64,000 nucleotides of DNA. It comes from JAEUPI01 sp044222685. Its GTDB lineage: Bacteria > Pseudomonadota > Gammaproteobacteria > Burkholderiales > Burkholderiaceae_C. The stretch lies in NCBI GenBank assembly GCA_044222685.1, contig JBGAMU010000033.1:24042-88041 (forward strand), read 5' to 3'. A model generated the notes under the pieces. The model saw only the letters and a list, made by a program, of their open reading frames with translations. It made no database searches and was not told the origin of the DNA. The translations under genes were made by a program, and so were the position numbers. Shown here in pieces: positions 40,591-49,373 of the stretch (position 1 is the first letter of the stretch; the number at the start of each line of letters is the position of its first letter).

Positions 40591-43548
40591 TCAACGCGGC
40601 GGCATCGCGGCGGCCAGCCGCTGATGTGCCTGAATGGGTGAACCGGCCAGCAGGCCGCGGGCCTGCTCCACCAGCGATCGACCACGCGCCTCGCCGGCGG
40701 CCTGGTGCGCACGGCCGAGCCAGTAGAGCGCCTCGGCGGTATAGGGGCTGTCGGGCTGCAACGCCGCCCAGGCGGCGTGGTGGCGGCGCAGCGGGTCGAT
40801 GGCCTGTGCGGCGCGGCCGGCCGCCAGCAGCACGCGGCCGTACGCCAGCGCATAGGTCGGGTGGTCGGCGGTGACGGACGACATCTCCATTCGCGCCGCC
40901 AGCGTGGCCTGGGCATCGGCGACGCGGCCGGTGTCGAGCTCGATCAACGTGCGTTCGATCAGGGCCTCTCCTTCGCAGGTCAGCCGAATGGCTGGCGACA
41001 GGGGCGTGGTGGCGCAACGTTCGATGAAGGTGCCCATTGTCTTCAGCGCCCGGTCGTGATGCCCCTGCTCGCGCTGCGCCTGGCTCAGGCAGCTCCACAG
41101 CTCGCCCTGGCGTGGCGTAAGGCGGCGCACCTGGGCATAGACGGCGTCGGAGTAGGCGATCAGCGGCGCTGCGGCGGCCTCGGCGGCCTCGGACTCGCCC
41201 CGGCGAGCCAGAAGGCAGACCTCGCCGAAGCGCAACCCGATCGTCAGCCGCTCGCGCAGCGCAGGCTCGGGAATGGCCTCGGCATTGTTCTTGGCGCTGA
41301 CCAGCAGCCGCGTGGCCAGGTCGAGCTGGCGTGCCGACATCGCCGCTTCGAATGCCCCATCGGCTCGACGCATCAGGTGGGTCGAGGGCGGTTGCTCGCG
41401 TGCGGCGGCGATCTCGAAGGCCGCCACGGCCGACGCGAACGCTCGGGGGTCACGCGTGGCGCGTTCGCAGCTGCCGAGTGCCAGGTACAACTCCTCCAGC
41501 TGCACGCTGGCCGCGCCATGAGCGTCGCGCACCTGCTCGATGTCCCGACGCAGCGCAGCGATGGATTCAACCCGCTCGACACCATAACGGCAGCGCTGGG
41601 CCGTATGCCGAGCCTGGGCCACCCGGAACTCGGCACTATCCGTGACGTCCGAGCCCCGCTGCTGCGCCTGCCGCAGCGCCGATTCGAATCGCTCGGTGGT
41701 GGCAGCGTCCCCGTCGATGTTGCGCATCGATCGCTCGATCGAGGTCAGTACCCGCAGGTGCTGGCGGCTGCCGTCGCCGAAACGGCCGATCGCCAGCGCC
41801 AGCGCCTCGCGTCCGGCTTCCAGGCGCCGCTCGCTCGGCAGGTTGGCCGGCAGCCCGTAGGCCAGCTGAAGCTCCTGCCGGGCGAGCAGGGCGTCGATCA
41901 GCAACTCGTCGTCCGCCGCGCTGCGCCAACCCTTTCGGCGCAGGATGTCGATCGCCCGGTCAAGCTGCTCGGATGCGGCGGTCGAGACGATCAGCGTGTA
42001 GTCCGACCCCCGCACGCGCGCCGTCAGCAGCAACAGGTTGTCGGGCGCGAGATGGGGAGCCGCCTGGTCGACGGCCCGCTGGTACACACGACGCGCGGCC
42101 ATCATCTCGCCGCGGTTGCGATAGGCTTCGCCGACGGTGAGCCAGAGCTTGAGTCGTTCCTCGACGGAGCCCTTGAAGTCGCCTTCGATCTTGGCTTCGA
42201 TGGCCGCCAGCATCGCCAGGTCGGCCGCGCGCGTCTGCCGGCTTGCGTTCGGGTCGGCATGGCGGATCAGCGACAGCAGGAAGGTGTTGAGCGCGGTGGC
42301 CCGTTCGGCCTGCCACAGGGCCACGCCGAGGCCGATGGCGAGCGCCACCACGCCGGCCAGCGCAGCCGACAGCGGCAGCGCATGCCGAGCGATGAACTTG
42401 CGCCAGCGGTACAAGCGGCTGTCGGGCCGCGCCTTGACGGGTTCGCCCGCGAGGTGGCTCTCGATGTCGTCGGCCAGTGCGCCGACGCTGGCATATCGCT
42501 GTCCCGGCTCGCGGCGCAGCGCGCTCAGCACGATGGCGTCGATGTCGCCGCGCAGCGCCTTGGCGCGGCTGCGCTCGCTGGCCACGTCGCTCGGCCGGCG
42601 CAGCTCGCCGCGCAGGATCTCGTCTTCGAGGGCGCGGCCCGCCGTGTGCGCGTACGGCCGCTGCCCCGTCAGCAACTCGAACAGCATGACCCCGAGCGCA
42701 TAGACATCGCAGGCCACGCCGACCGGCTGGCCCAGCACCTGCTCGGGCGCTGCGTACGCCAGCGTCAGCCGGCGGCCGCTCTCGCGCGTGAGCTCGGTCT
42801 CGTCGGCGGCCAGCACGTCGCCCTCGAGCATCTTGGAGATGCCGAAGTCCAGCAGCTTGGGCGTGCCATCGGCAGTGACCAGCACGTTCGACGGCTTGAG
42901 ATCGCGATGGATGACGAGCTGCGCGTGGGCATGCGCCACCGCACGCGCGAGTTGCACGAACAGGCGCAGCACGACGCGCAGCTCGCGGCCTCGGCACCAG
43001 ACGTGAATCGGGACCCCTTGCACGTACTCCAGCGCAAGGTAGGGTCGCCCGTCCGCGCCGACACCGGCGTCGTACAGCACGGCGATGTGCGGATGCTGCA
43101 GCCGCGCCAGGATGGCCCGCTCGCGCGTGATGCGCTGCGAGAGACCGCGGTCGACCCACTCGGTGCGCGGCAGCTTCAGCGCCACGGTGCGCTGCACCAC
43201 GCCGTCGGCGCGAGCGGCCAGCCACACGTCGCCCATGCCTCCTTCGGCGAGCAGGCGCTCGAGACGCCACGGCCCGACCCGGTCGCCCGGCCGCTCGCGG
43301 CGCATCGCGGCCAGTGCGTCGGCTGCGACGCGCGCCACCGAGTCGCTCAAAGGGTCGGCCGGCGGGTCGTCGGCCGGTACGGGCTCGGTGAGCAACTCGC
43401 GCATCAGATCGCGCAGGGACCCCGTCTCCGGGGGCAACGCGGCCAGCCACGCCGCACGGTCGGCCGGTTCGACGGCCAGCACCTGGCCCAGCAGTTCGTT
43501 GAGCCGGAGCCAGTCCTCCTTGGGCAGCGCGGGACGCGGGTGCGGCAT
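40591..43548 (-). CDS. Transmembrane Ser/Thr protein kinase with TPR-like sensor region
   Basis: 985 residues. Kinase domain at about 95-365: Gly loop AEGGMGDVW (101), K125 (VALK), HRDLKPSN (214-221), DFG (234-236) and AYAAPEQ. One membrane helix at about 391-412 (SAALAGVVALAIGLGVALW). The remaining 570 residues are helical pairs with TPR character and should lie in the periplasm. An N-terminal 90-residue leader precedes the kinase. 57 bases after the sigma factor gene, directly before the TonB receptor gene: a likely regulatory unit. Confidence 0.93.
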   Translation of the reverse strand: MPHPRPALPKEDWLRLNELLGQVLAVEPADRAAWLAALPPETGSLRDLMRELLTEPVPADDPPADPLSDSVARVAADALAAMRRERPGDRVGPWRLERLLAEGGMGDVWLAARADGVVQRTVALKLPRTEWVDRGLSQRITRERAILARLQHPHIAVLYDAGVGADGRPYLALEYVQGVPIHVWCRGRELRVVLRLFVQLARAVAHAHAQLVIHRDLKPSNVLVTADGTPKLLDFGISKMLEGDVLAADETELTRESGRRLTLAYAAPEQVLGQPVGVACDVYALGVMLFELLTGQRPYAHTAGRALEDEILRGELRRPSDVASERSRAKALRGDIDAIVLSALRREPGQRYASVGALADDIESHLAGEPVKARPDSRLYRWRKFIARHALPLSAALAGVVALAIGLGVALWQAERATALNTFLLSLIRHADPNASRQTRAADLAMLAAIEAKIEGDFKGSVEERLKLWLTVGEAYRNRGEMMAARRVYQRAVDQAAPHLAPDNLLLLTARVRGSDYTLIVSTAASEQLDRAIDILRRKGWRSAADDELLIDALLARQELQLAYGLPANLPSERRLEAGREALALAIGRFGDGSRQHLRVLTSIERSMRNIDGDAATTERFESALRQAQQRGSDVTDSAEFRVAQARHTAQRCRYGVERVESIAALRRDIEQVRDAHGAASVQLEELYLALGSCERATRDPRAFASAVAAFEIAAAREQPPSTHLMRRADGAFEAAMSARQLDLATRLLVSAKNNAEAIPEPALRERLTIGLRFGEVCLLARRGESEAAEAAAAPLIAYSDAVYAQVRRLTPRQGELWSCLSQAQREQGHHDRALKTMGTFIERCATTPLSPAIRLTCEGEALIERTLIELDTGRVADAQATLAARMEMSSVTADHPTYALAYGRVLLAAGRAAQAIDPLRRHHAAWAALQPDSPYTAEALYWLGRAHQAAGEARGRSLVEQARGLLAGSPIQAHQRLAAAMPPR

Positions 43549-43605
43549 GGATCGAAGAACCAGTTCGCCTAAAGACGCAAACGGGCGCCCAACTCAGACA
43601 CGAAC

Positions 43606-44160
43606 TCAGTTCTTGAGCGCCACCGACAGCAGCAGGCGGGCCCGTTCCCAATCGCGCCCCACCGTGCGTGGGGTGACGCCGAGGGCCTCGCCGATCTCGG
43701 CGTCGGTCATGCCGCCGAAGTAGCGCATCTCGACCACCTGGCGCAACCGCGGATCGCCGACCCCCAGTACCTCGAGCGCACTGGCGATGTGCTCCACGTC
43801 GGCGTCGGCGGCCGCCACCGAATCGGCCACGTCGGTGTCGAGCGTGACGTGCAGTTGCCCGCCGCCGCGCCGATCGGCATTGCGCCGTCGCGCGAAATCG
43901 ACGATCACCGCGCGCAGCACCTGCGACACATAGGCCATCAGCCGCGCGCGGCTGTCGACGTCGATGCGGCCGGCATGGCGCAGCCGCAGATAGGCCTCGT
44001 GGGCCAGGCCGGTGGTATCGAGCAGCGTCATCGGCTGGTTGCCGGCCAGCCGCGCCCGCGCCATACGGTGCACATCGTCGTACAGCAGCGCGAAGACCTC
44101 GTCCATGGCCGACGCGTCGTCGGCCGCAGCCCGCTTGAGCAGCGCAGTGATGTCGCCCAT
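43606..44160 (-). CDS. ECF-type RNA polymerase sigma factor (kinase-associated group)
   Basis: 184 residues from ATG 44160. Region 2 is visible in DDVHRMARARLAG, TTGLAHEAYLRLR and SRARLMAYVSQVLRAVIVDFARRRNA; region 4 in LRQVVEMRYFGGMTDAEIGEALGVTPRTVGRDWERARLLL. This is the ECF-like group (TIGR02999 type) often encoded next to Ser/Thr kinase genes. No anti-sigma factor gene is nearby; the adjacent kinase probably controls it. Confidence 0.9.
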   Translation of the reverse strand: MGDITALLKRAAADDASAMDEVFALLYDDVHRMARARLAGNQPMTLLDTTGLAHEAYLRLRHAGRIDVDSRARLMAYVSQVLRAVIVDFARRRNADRRGGGQLHVTLDTDVADSVAAADADVEHIASALEVLGVGDPRLRQVVEMRYFGGMTDAEIGEALGVTPRTVGRDWERARLLLSVALKN

Positions 44161-44494
44161 GCCGCTGACACCTCCCTGGTGGCCGGTGGCGCACGCCCAC
44201 TTGAGCAGGCGTGTGGCGGCCGATTCTGCACCGATGTCCGAGTTGGCGCTGGATTCGCGTCTTACTCGGCGACGAGCGCACCATGGGAACACAACGCCGA
44301 CGCCAGTATTGACCTGTACGCCGCCCCCCGAAGGCAGCATGGACTGACCTACACCGGCCTGGCCCTCGCCTCCCCGTTGGCCACGGGAAATCGGGGCTTT
44401 GTCTGCGCTTCCATCAGGACTGCGTCTTTCCAGATGCCAGGGACCTCTGCGTCGTTTGGCGTCGCACACGTTCAGCCATCAACAGGAGCCAGAC
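44161..44494. other. Gene-free divergent region between sigma factor and haloperoxidase-like genes
   Basis: 334 bases with no credible reading frame. A small perfect hairpin (CCCGT, TGGCC loop, ACGGG) is at 44373-44387. An AGGAG site precedes the ATG at 44495. I see no clear -35/-10 pair and no repeat. Confidence 0.6.
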
Positions 44495-45898
44495 ATGAGC
44501 ATCGTTGTGAGCTTCCCAGTCAGATCATGGATCGTGATCGGCGCGCTCGCGCTCGCCGCGTGCGGTGGTGGTGGCGGCAACGGCGAGGGCGCGCAGACAT
44601 CGACCGGCGCCGCGCGCGAAGAGGCCAATCATTCGAAGCCGAGCCCAATCGCGGACCACGGCCCCAACGTCGTCGCGTTGTGGACCAAGGTGGCAGCCGA
44701 TACCTACAACACTCCGGGCACCGCGCCGCCGGCCACGCCGCAGGAGCAGCGCCCGATCTGGCCGATGGACCTGGCCACGGTGCACCTGGCGATGTACGAC
44801 GCCGCGATGGCGATCGCGCGCACGCATCGGCCCTATGCGGTCGAGCCCACGTCGCCGACCGATGGCGCATCGATCGACGCGGCCGTCGGCGCCGCCGCGC
44901 ATGGCGTACTGAGCGCGCTGTTCCCGAGCCGATCGGCGGTGTATGGCACCGCCTACGACGCCTGGCTGGCCCAGCTGCCCAACGACGCGGCACGCGCACG
45001 CGGGCTGGCGGTCGGCGCCGAAGTGGCGGCCGGCATCGTCGCGCTGCGGGTCGACGACGGCCGCTCGGTCGTGCTGCCGCCATTCGTGCCCGGCACGCTG
45101 CCGGGTGACTTTCGCGGCCTCAATCCGATCACGCCCTGGTTCCCGTACATGAAGCCGTTCGTGATCCGCCATGCCGCGCAGTTCCGTGCCGACGGCCCGC
45201 CGGCGCTGTCGAGCCGCCGCTATGCGCGGGATTGGCTGGAGGTGTACGCGCTGGGTGGCACGACCAGCACACTGCGAACCGCCGACCAGACCGAGATCGC
45301 GCGTTCGCACACGGAGTTTCCGAACACCTATTGGCCGCGCAACTTCGCGCAGTTCGCGACCAGCCAGCCGACGGTGGCCGAGAACGCACGCGTGATGGCG
45401 ATGATCTGGACGGGCATGGCCGATACGCTGCTCGGCTGCTTCGAGTCGAAGTACCACCACCTGTTCTGGCGGCCGGTCAGCGCGATCACGCTGGCCGACA
45501 CCGACCGCAACCACGCGACGACGGCCGACCCCACTTGGCTGCCCCTGGGTCCGGTGCCGAACCATCCCGAGTACCCGGCCGCGCATGCCTGCATCGCCGG
45601 CACGATGAGCGAGACGCTGCGCGAGGCGTTCGGCACACGCAGGCTGGCGTTCGGCTTCGACAGCAACGTCACCGGCACGACGCACCACTACGCGTCGATC
45701 GATCAGATGGCCGATGAACTGCGCGAGGCGCGCATCTGGGGTGGCATGCACTTCCGCACATCGCTGGAACACGGCACCCAGCTCGGTGTGCAAACCGCCA
45801 GGTACGTGCTGCGCCATGCCTTCGCGCCGCGCAAGTGCCGGCCCCAGGCACACGCCGACGCGGCGATCACGGGTGTCCCGTGCGGCGCGCGCGACTAG
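44495..45898 (+). CDS. Vanadium-dependent haloperoxidase / PAP2-like lipoprotein
   Basis: 467 residues. Lipoprotein signal with LALAAC (Cys 23) and a Gly tail (CGGGGGNG). The helical core carries the anion-site motifs of vanadium haloperoxidases: K319 and R326-P327 (SKYHHLFWRP), then PNHPEYPAAHACIAG with H364, and R413 and H419 (ARIWGGMHFR). The usual PSGH is PAAH here, so the Ser-Gly that contacts the oxoanion is replaced. The enzyme may be a haloperoxidase or an acid phosphatase acting in the periplasm. Divergent from the ECF-kinase-receptor operon. Confidence 0.83.
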   Translation: MSIVVSFPVRSWIVIGALALAACGGGGGNGEGAQTSTGAAREEANHSKPSPIADHGPNVVALWTKVAADTYNTPGTAPPATPQEQRPIWPMDLATVHLAMYDAAMAIARTHRPYAVEPTSPTDGASIDAAVGAAAHGVLSALFPSRSAVYGTAYDAWLAQLPNDAARARGLAVGAEVAAGIVALRVDDGRSVVLPPFVPGTLPGDFRGLNPITPWFPYMKPFVIRHAAQFRADGPPALSSRRYARDWLEVYALGGTTSTLRTADQTEIARSHTEFPNTYWPRNFAQFATSQPTVAENARVMAMIWTGMADTLLGCFESKYHHLFWRPVSAITLADTDRNHATTADPTWLPLGPVPNHPEYPAAHACIAGTMSETLREAFGTRRLAFGFDSNVTGTTHHYASIDQMADELREARIWGGMHFRTSLEHGTQLGVQTARYVLRHAFAPRKCRPQAHADAAITGVPCGARD

Positions 45899-46164
45899 TC
45901 GACGCAGAGGCGGCGGCCGCACTGACCACGTGCCTCCTCGTCGCCTGCGCAAACGCCCCGGCTCCATCGGCAGTGGCCGCCGACGATCGTGCCGATGACC
46001 CGGTTTGCCTGCGCGAGTACCCAACCGGCTCGAACATTCCCGTGACCCGCTGCCGCACGCGCGAGCAGCGGGTCACCGAGAAGACCGCCGGCGAGGAGCT
46101 GCTGCGCCAGGCACAACAAGCGGGTCAAGCGCACCACCGCAAGGCCACGGTGGACGGGCGCTGA
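45880..46164 (+). CDS. Small lipoprotein-like protein with conserved Cys-rich motif
   Basis: 94 residues from a GTG at 45880 that overlaps the preceding gene by 19 bases. A short hydrophobic run ends in LVAC, a possible lipobox. The mature part, VCLREYPTGSNIPVTRCRTREQR, recalls a small exported family with a C-x-PTGS-(H/N)-IP-x-x-x-C-R motif that I have seen in Burkholderiales and Xanthomonadales proteins. Function unknown. The start is uncertain. Confidence 0.55.
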   Translation: MRRARLVDAEAAAALTTCLLVACANAPAPSAVAADDRADDPVCLREYPTGSNIPVTRCRTREQRVTEKTAGEELLRQAQQAGQAHHRKATVDGR

Positions 46165-46171
46165 CGGCAGC

Positions 46172-46195
46172 CGGCCCGCGATCGAACGCGGGCCG
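46172..46195. terminator. Strong hairpin between convergent lipoprotein and lysR genes
   Basis: CGGCCCGCG pairs perfectly with CGCGGGCCG around ATCGAA: nine GC pairs. It lies between the stop codons at 46164 and 46198. No T tract. Confidence 0.5.
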
Positions 46196-46197
46196 CA

Positions 46198-47136
46198 TCA
46201 AGTGTCGCGCCGCGCCTTTCCCGCCGCACCGCGCTTCAGCGGCTCGGCCAGCGCCTGCACCACGCGCGCGCGCAGCCAACGGTGGCCGGGGTCGTTGTGC
46301 ACGCGCCAGACCCAGTGCAGCGCGATCGTGAACGGCGGCAGCCCGAGATCGGCTTCGACGACGGCGAGGCCGTGCTGGCGCGCGTAGTGTTCGGCCGGCC
46401 GCACCGGCATGATCACCGCGAGATCGGAGTGGGCGAGCAATGCCGGCACCACCGCGAAATGCGGGATGGTCAGGCGGATGCGCGCCTCCAGCCCCAGGCG
46501 GTGCAGCGCCTTGGCCGGCTCGCTGTGGCTCTTGACCAGCACGAACTCCAATGCGCGCAGGCTGGCGCGGCTGCGTACGCGCTTGCGCAGCGGATGGTCG
46601 GCGCGCAGCAGCACCACGTAGCGCTCGTCGAACAGGTCGTAGCGGTGGGCGGCCGCCAGACCGGGCAGGTAGCCGAACGCGAGGTCGAGCGCGCCCTGGT
46701 CGAGCGCGCCGCCGATCGCTGCCGGGTCGAGCTGCACCGCCTCCAGCCGCAGGCCCGGCGCCTCGCGCCGCAGCACCGGCAGCAGCGCCGGCAGCAGCTC
46801 GCCGGTGGCCAGGTCGCTCATGTGCAGCGTGAACGCGCGCTGCGAGGTCGCGGGGTCGAAACTGTCGGTCTCGTGCAGCGCGACGTCCAGCGTGCGCAGC
46901 GCCGCCTCCACGAAACCGGCGAAGTGCTCGGCGCGCGCGGTCGGCCGCACACCGCCGGGCGCACGCACGAAGAGCGGGTCCTTCAGCGCGAGGCGCAGCC
47001 GCGTCAGCGCGTGGCTCACCGCCGGCTGCGACAGGCCGAGCTGCTGGGCCGCACGGCTCACGTTGCGCGCGGTGTGCACCGCGCCGAACACGTGCAGCAG
47101 ATTGAGGTCGAAGTCCTCCATATTCATGCGGCGCAT
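46198..47136 (-). CDS. LysR-family transcriptional regulator
   Basis: 312 residues from ATG 47136 (ATG at 47127 and 47121 are alternatives). The N-terminal helix-turn-helix is typical: DLNLLHVFGAVHTARNVSRAAQQLGLSQPAVSHALTRLR. The rest is the two-lobed effector domain (LDLAFGYLPGL, VLLRADHPLR). It is divergent from iorA with 77 bases between, the usual layout for a LysR protein controlling its neighbour; an aryl-pyruvate or an aromatic acid is a plausible inducer. Confidence 0.9.
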   Translation of the reverse strand: MRRMNMEDFDLNLLHVFGAVHTARNVSRAAQQLGLSQPAVSHALTRLRLALKDPLFVRAPGGVRPTARAEHFAGFVEAALRTLDVALHETDSFDPATSQRAFTLHMSDLATGELLPALLPVLRREAPGLRLEAVQLDPAAIGGALDQGALDLAFGYLPGLAAAHRYDLFDERYVVLLRADHPLRKRVRSRASLRALEFVLVKSHSEPAKALHRLGLEARIRLTIPHFAVVPALLAHSDLAVIMPVRPAEHYARQHGLAVVEADLGLPPFTIALHWVWRVHNDPGHRWLRARVVQALAEPLKRGAAGKARRDT

Positions 47137-47213
47137 GATATTCAAGAAGCCGATCTGATTGATGAATTCCGGGTGGCCGCCTACATTGGCCGGTTTCCGC
47201 CCTCGGGCCCGCG

Positions 47214-49373
47214 ATGGAAATCCAGTTCACCGAAGAGGTCGCCAAGCTGCGCCTGGGCGCGGGCGAAGCGTTCCACGGCGAAGGCATCCTCGCCATCACC
47301 AAGGCGCTGCTGCAGTCGGGCGTGGCCTACGTCGGCGGCTACCAGGGCGCACCGGTGTCGCACCTGCTCGACGTGATGGTGCAGGCCGAGCCCTACCTGC
47401 GCGAGCTCGGCGTGCACGTGGAAGCCTGCTCCAACGAGGCCTCGGCCGCGGCGATGCTGGGCGCCAGCCTGCACTACCCGGTGCGCGGCGCGGTGACGTG
47501 GAAGTCGATCGTCGGCACCAACGTCGCCGCCGACGCGCTGTCGAACCTGTCGTCGCCCGGCGTGATGGGCGGCGCGCTGATCGTCAGCGGCGAGGACTAC
47601 GGCGAAGGCGCCAGCGTGATCCAGGAGCGCACGCAGGCCTATGCGATGAAGAGCACGATGCTGCTGCTCGACCCGCGGCCCGATCTCGACGCGATGGTGC
47701 ACATGGTCGAGCACGGTTTCGCGATGAGCGAGGCGAGCAACATGCCGGCGATCCTGCAGCTGCGCATCCGCGCCTGCCACGTGCGCGGCAGCTTCACCTG
47801 CAAGGACAACGTGGCGCCGCGCATCTCGACGCGCCATCCGCTGGCCGAGCCGGCGCCGTTCCAGTACGCCAAGCTCGCGCATCCGCCGGTGATCTACGGC
47901 CACGAGAAGCTCAAGGTCGAGCAGCGCATCCCGGCGGCGCAGGCCTACATCGTCCAGCACGGCCTCAACGAGCTGCGGCCCGGCACGCAGCGCGACGTCG
48001 GCATCATCGTGCAGGGAGGCCTCACCCACTCGCTGCAGCGCGCGTTGCTCAAGCTCGGCCTGGCCGATCCGTTCGGCACCTCGCAGATCCCGCTGCTGGT
48101 GCTGAACGTCACCTACCCGATCGTGCCGCAGCAGGTGGTCGACTTCTGCGTCGGCAAACGCGGCGTGCTGGTGCTCGAGGAAGGCGCACCCGAGTACATC
48201 GAGCGCGACATCCTGGCCGCGTTGCACCGCGCCGACGTGCAGACCCCGCTGCACGGCAAGGCGATGATGGCGGCGCACGGCGAGTACAACGTCGAGGTGC
48301 TGGCGCGCGGACTGCTGCGCTTCTGCGACGCGCTGCTGCCCGGTGCGGCCAGCGACGCCGGCCGCCAGTGGCTGGCCGCCAACGACGCGCGCCGCGCCGC
48401 GGTGGCCCGGGCGCTCGAGCAGCAGCTGCCGCCGCGGCCGCCGACCTTCTGCGTCGGCTGCCCGGAGCGGCCGGTGTTCTCGGCGCTCAAGCTGGCGCAG
48501 GCCAACGTCGGCCGCGTGCACGTGGCGGCCGACATCGGCTGCCATGCGTTCGCCACCTTCGAGCCGTTCTCCAGCGGGCACTCGATCCTCGGCTACGGCA
48601 TGAGCCTGGCCAGCCGCGCCGGCGTGTCGCCGCTGATGCAGCGGCGCGTGCTCAGCGTGATGGGCGACGGCGGCTTCTGGCACAACGGGCTGCTCACCGG
48701 CGTGCAGAGCGCGCTCTTCAACGGCGACGACGCGGTGCTGCTGATCATGAAGAACGGCTACACCTCGGCCACCGGCACGCAGGACATCATCTCGACGCCC
48801 GACGACGAGACCAAGGCGCGCGCCGACGACAAGCAGCAGAGCCTGGTGCACAAGAACCAGACCATCGAGGGCACGCTCACCGGCATGGGCGTGCAGTGGC
48901 TGCGCACGGTGGACAACTACGACGTCACCGCTATGCGGCGCACGCTGGAAGAAGCCTTCACCAGCGACTTCAACGGCCTGAAGGTCATCATCGCCGAGGG
49001 CGAATGCCAGCTCGAGCGGCAGCGCCGCATCAAGCCGTGGATCGCGTCATTGCTGAAACGCGGCGCGCGCGTGCAGCGCGTCAAGTACGGCGTCGACGAG
49101 GACGTCTGCACCGGCGACCACGCCTGCATCCGGCTGTCGGGCTGTCCGACGCTGACGATCAAGGACAACCCCGACCCGCTCAAGGTCGACCCGGTCGCGA
49201 CCGTGATCGACGGCTGTGTCGGCTGCGGCCTGTGCGGCGCCAACGCGCATGCCGCCACGCTGTGCCCGAGCTTCTATCGCGCCGAGCTGGTGAAAAACCC
49301 GCGCTGGCACGAGCGGCTGGTCGAGGCGGTGCGCGCGCCGCTGCGGCGCGCGCTGCTGGGAGCGTCGGCATGA
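47214..49373 (+). CDS. iorA: Indolepyruvate ferredoxin oxidoreductase alpha subunit
   Basis: 719 residues. It oxidises indolepyruvate and related aryl-pyruvates to aryl-acetyl-CoA with ferredoxin as acceptor. N-terminal pyrimidine-binding domain (YVGGYQGAPVSHLLDVM), C-terminal thiamine-diphosphate domain (MGDGGFWHNGLLTGVQS, MKNGYTSATGTQD) and two 4Fe-4S motifs at the end: VCTGDHACIRLSGC and GCVGCGLCGANAHAATLC. The product phenylacetyl-CoA would feed the paa pathway at the left end of the window. Confidence 0.93.
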   Translation: MEIQFTEEVAKLRLGAGEAFHGEGILAITKALLQSGVAYVGGYQGAPVSHLLDVMVQAEPYLRELGVHVEACSNEASAAAMLGASLHYPVRGAVTWKSIVGTNVAADALSNLSSPGVMGGALIVSGEDYGEGASVIQERTQAYAMKSTMLLLDPRPDLDAMVHMVEHGFAMSEASNMPAILQLRIRACHVRGSFTCKDNVAPRISTRHPLAEPAPFQYAKLAHPPVIYGHEKLKVEQRIPAAQAYIVQHGLNELRPGTQRDVGIIVQGGLTHSLQRALLKLGLADPFGTSQIPLLVLNVTYPIVPQQVVDFCVGKRGVLVLEEGAPEYIERDILAALHRADVQTPLHGKAMMAAHGEYNVEVLARGLLRFCDALLPGAASDAGRQWLAANDARRAAVARALEQQLPPRPPTFCVGCPERPVFSALKLAQANVGRVHVAADIGCHAFATFEPFSSGHSILGYGMSLASRAGVSPLMQRRVLSVMGDGGFWHNGLLTGVQSALFNGDDAVLLIMKNGYTSATGTQDIISTPDDETKARADDKQQSLVHKNQTIEGTLTGMGVQWLRTVDNYDVTAMRRTLEEAFTSDFNGLKVIIAEGECQLERQRRIKPWIASLLKRGARVQRVKYGVDEDVCTGDHACIRLSGCPTLTIKDNPDPLKVDPVATVIDGCVGCGLCGANAHAATLCPSFYRAELVKNPRWHERLVEAVRAPLRRALLGASA

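Noticed and set aside
47140..47167. ATTCA-N18-TGAAT as a LysR site between lysR and iorA
   Set aside because: Spacing does not match the usual T-N11-A box; too weak to annotate.
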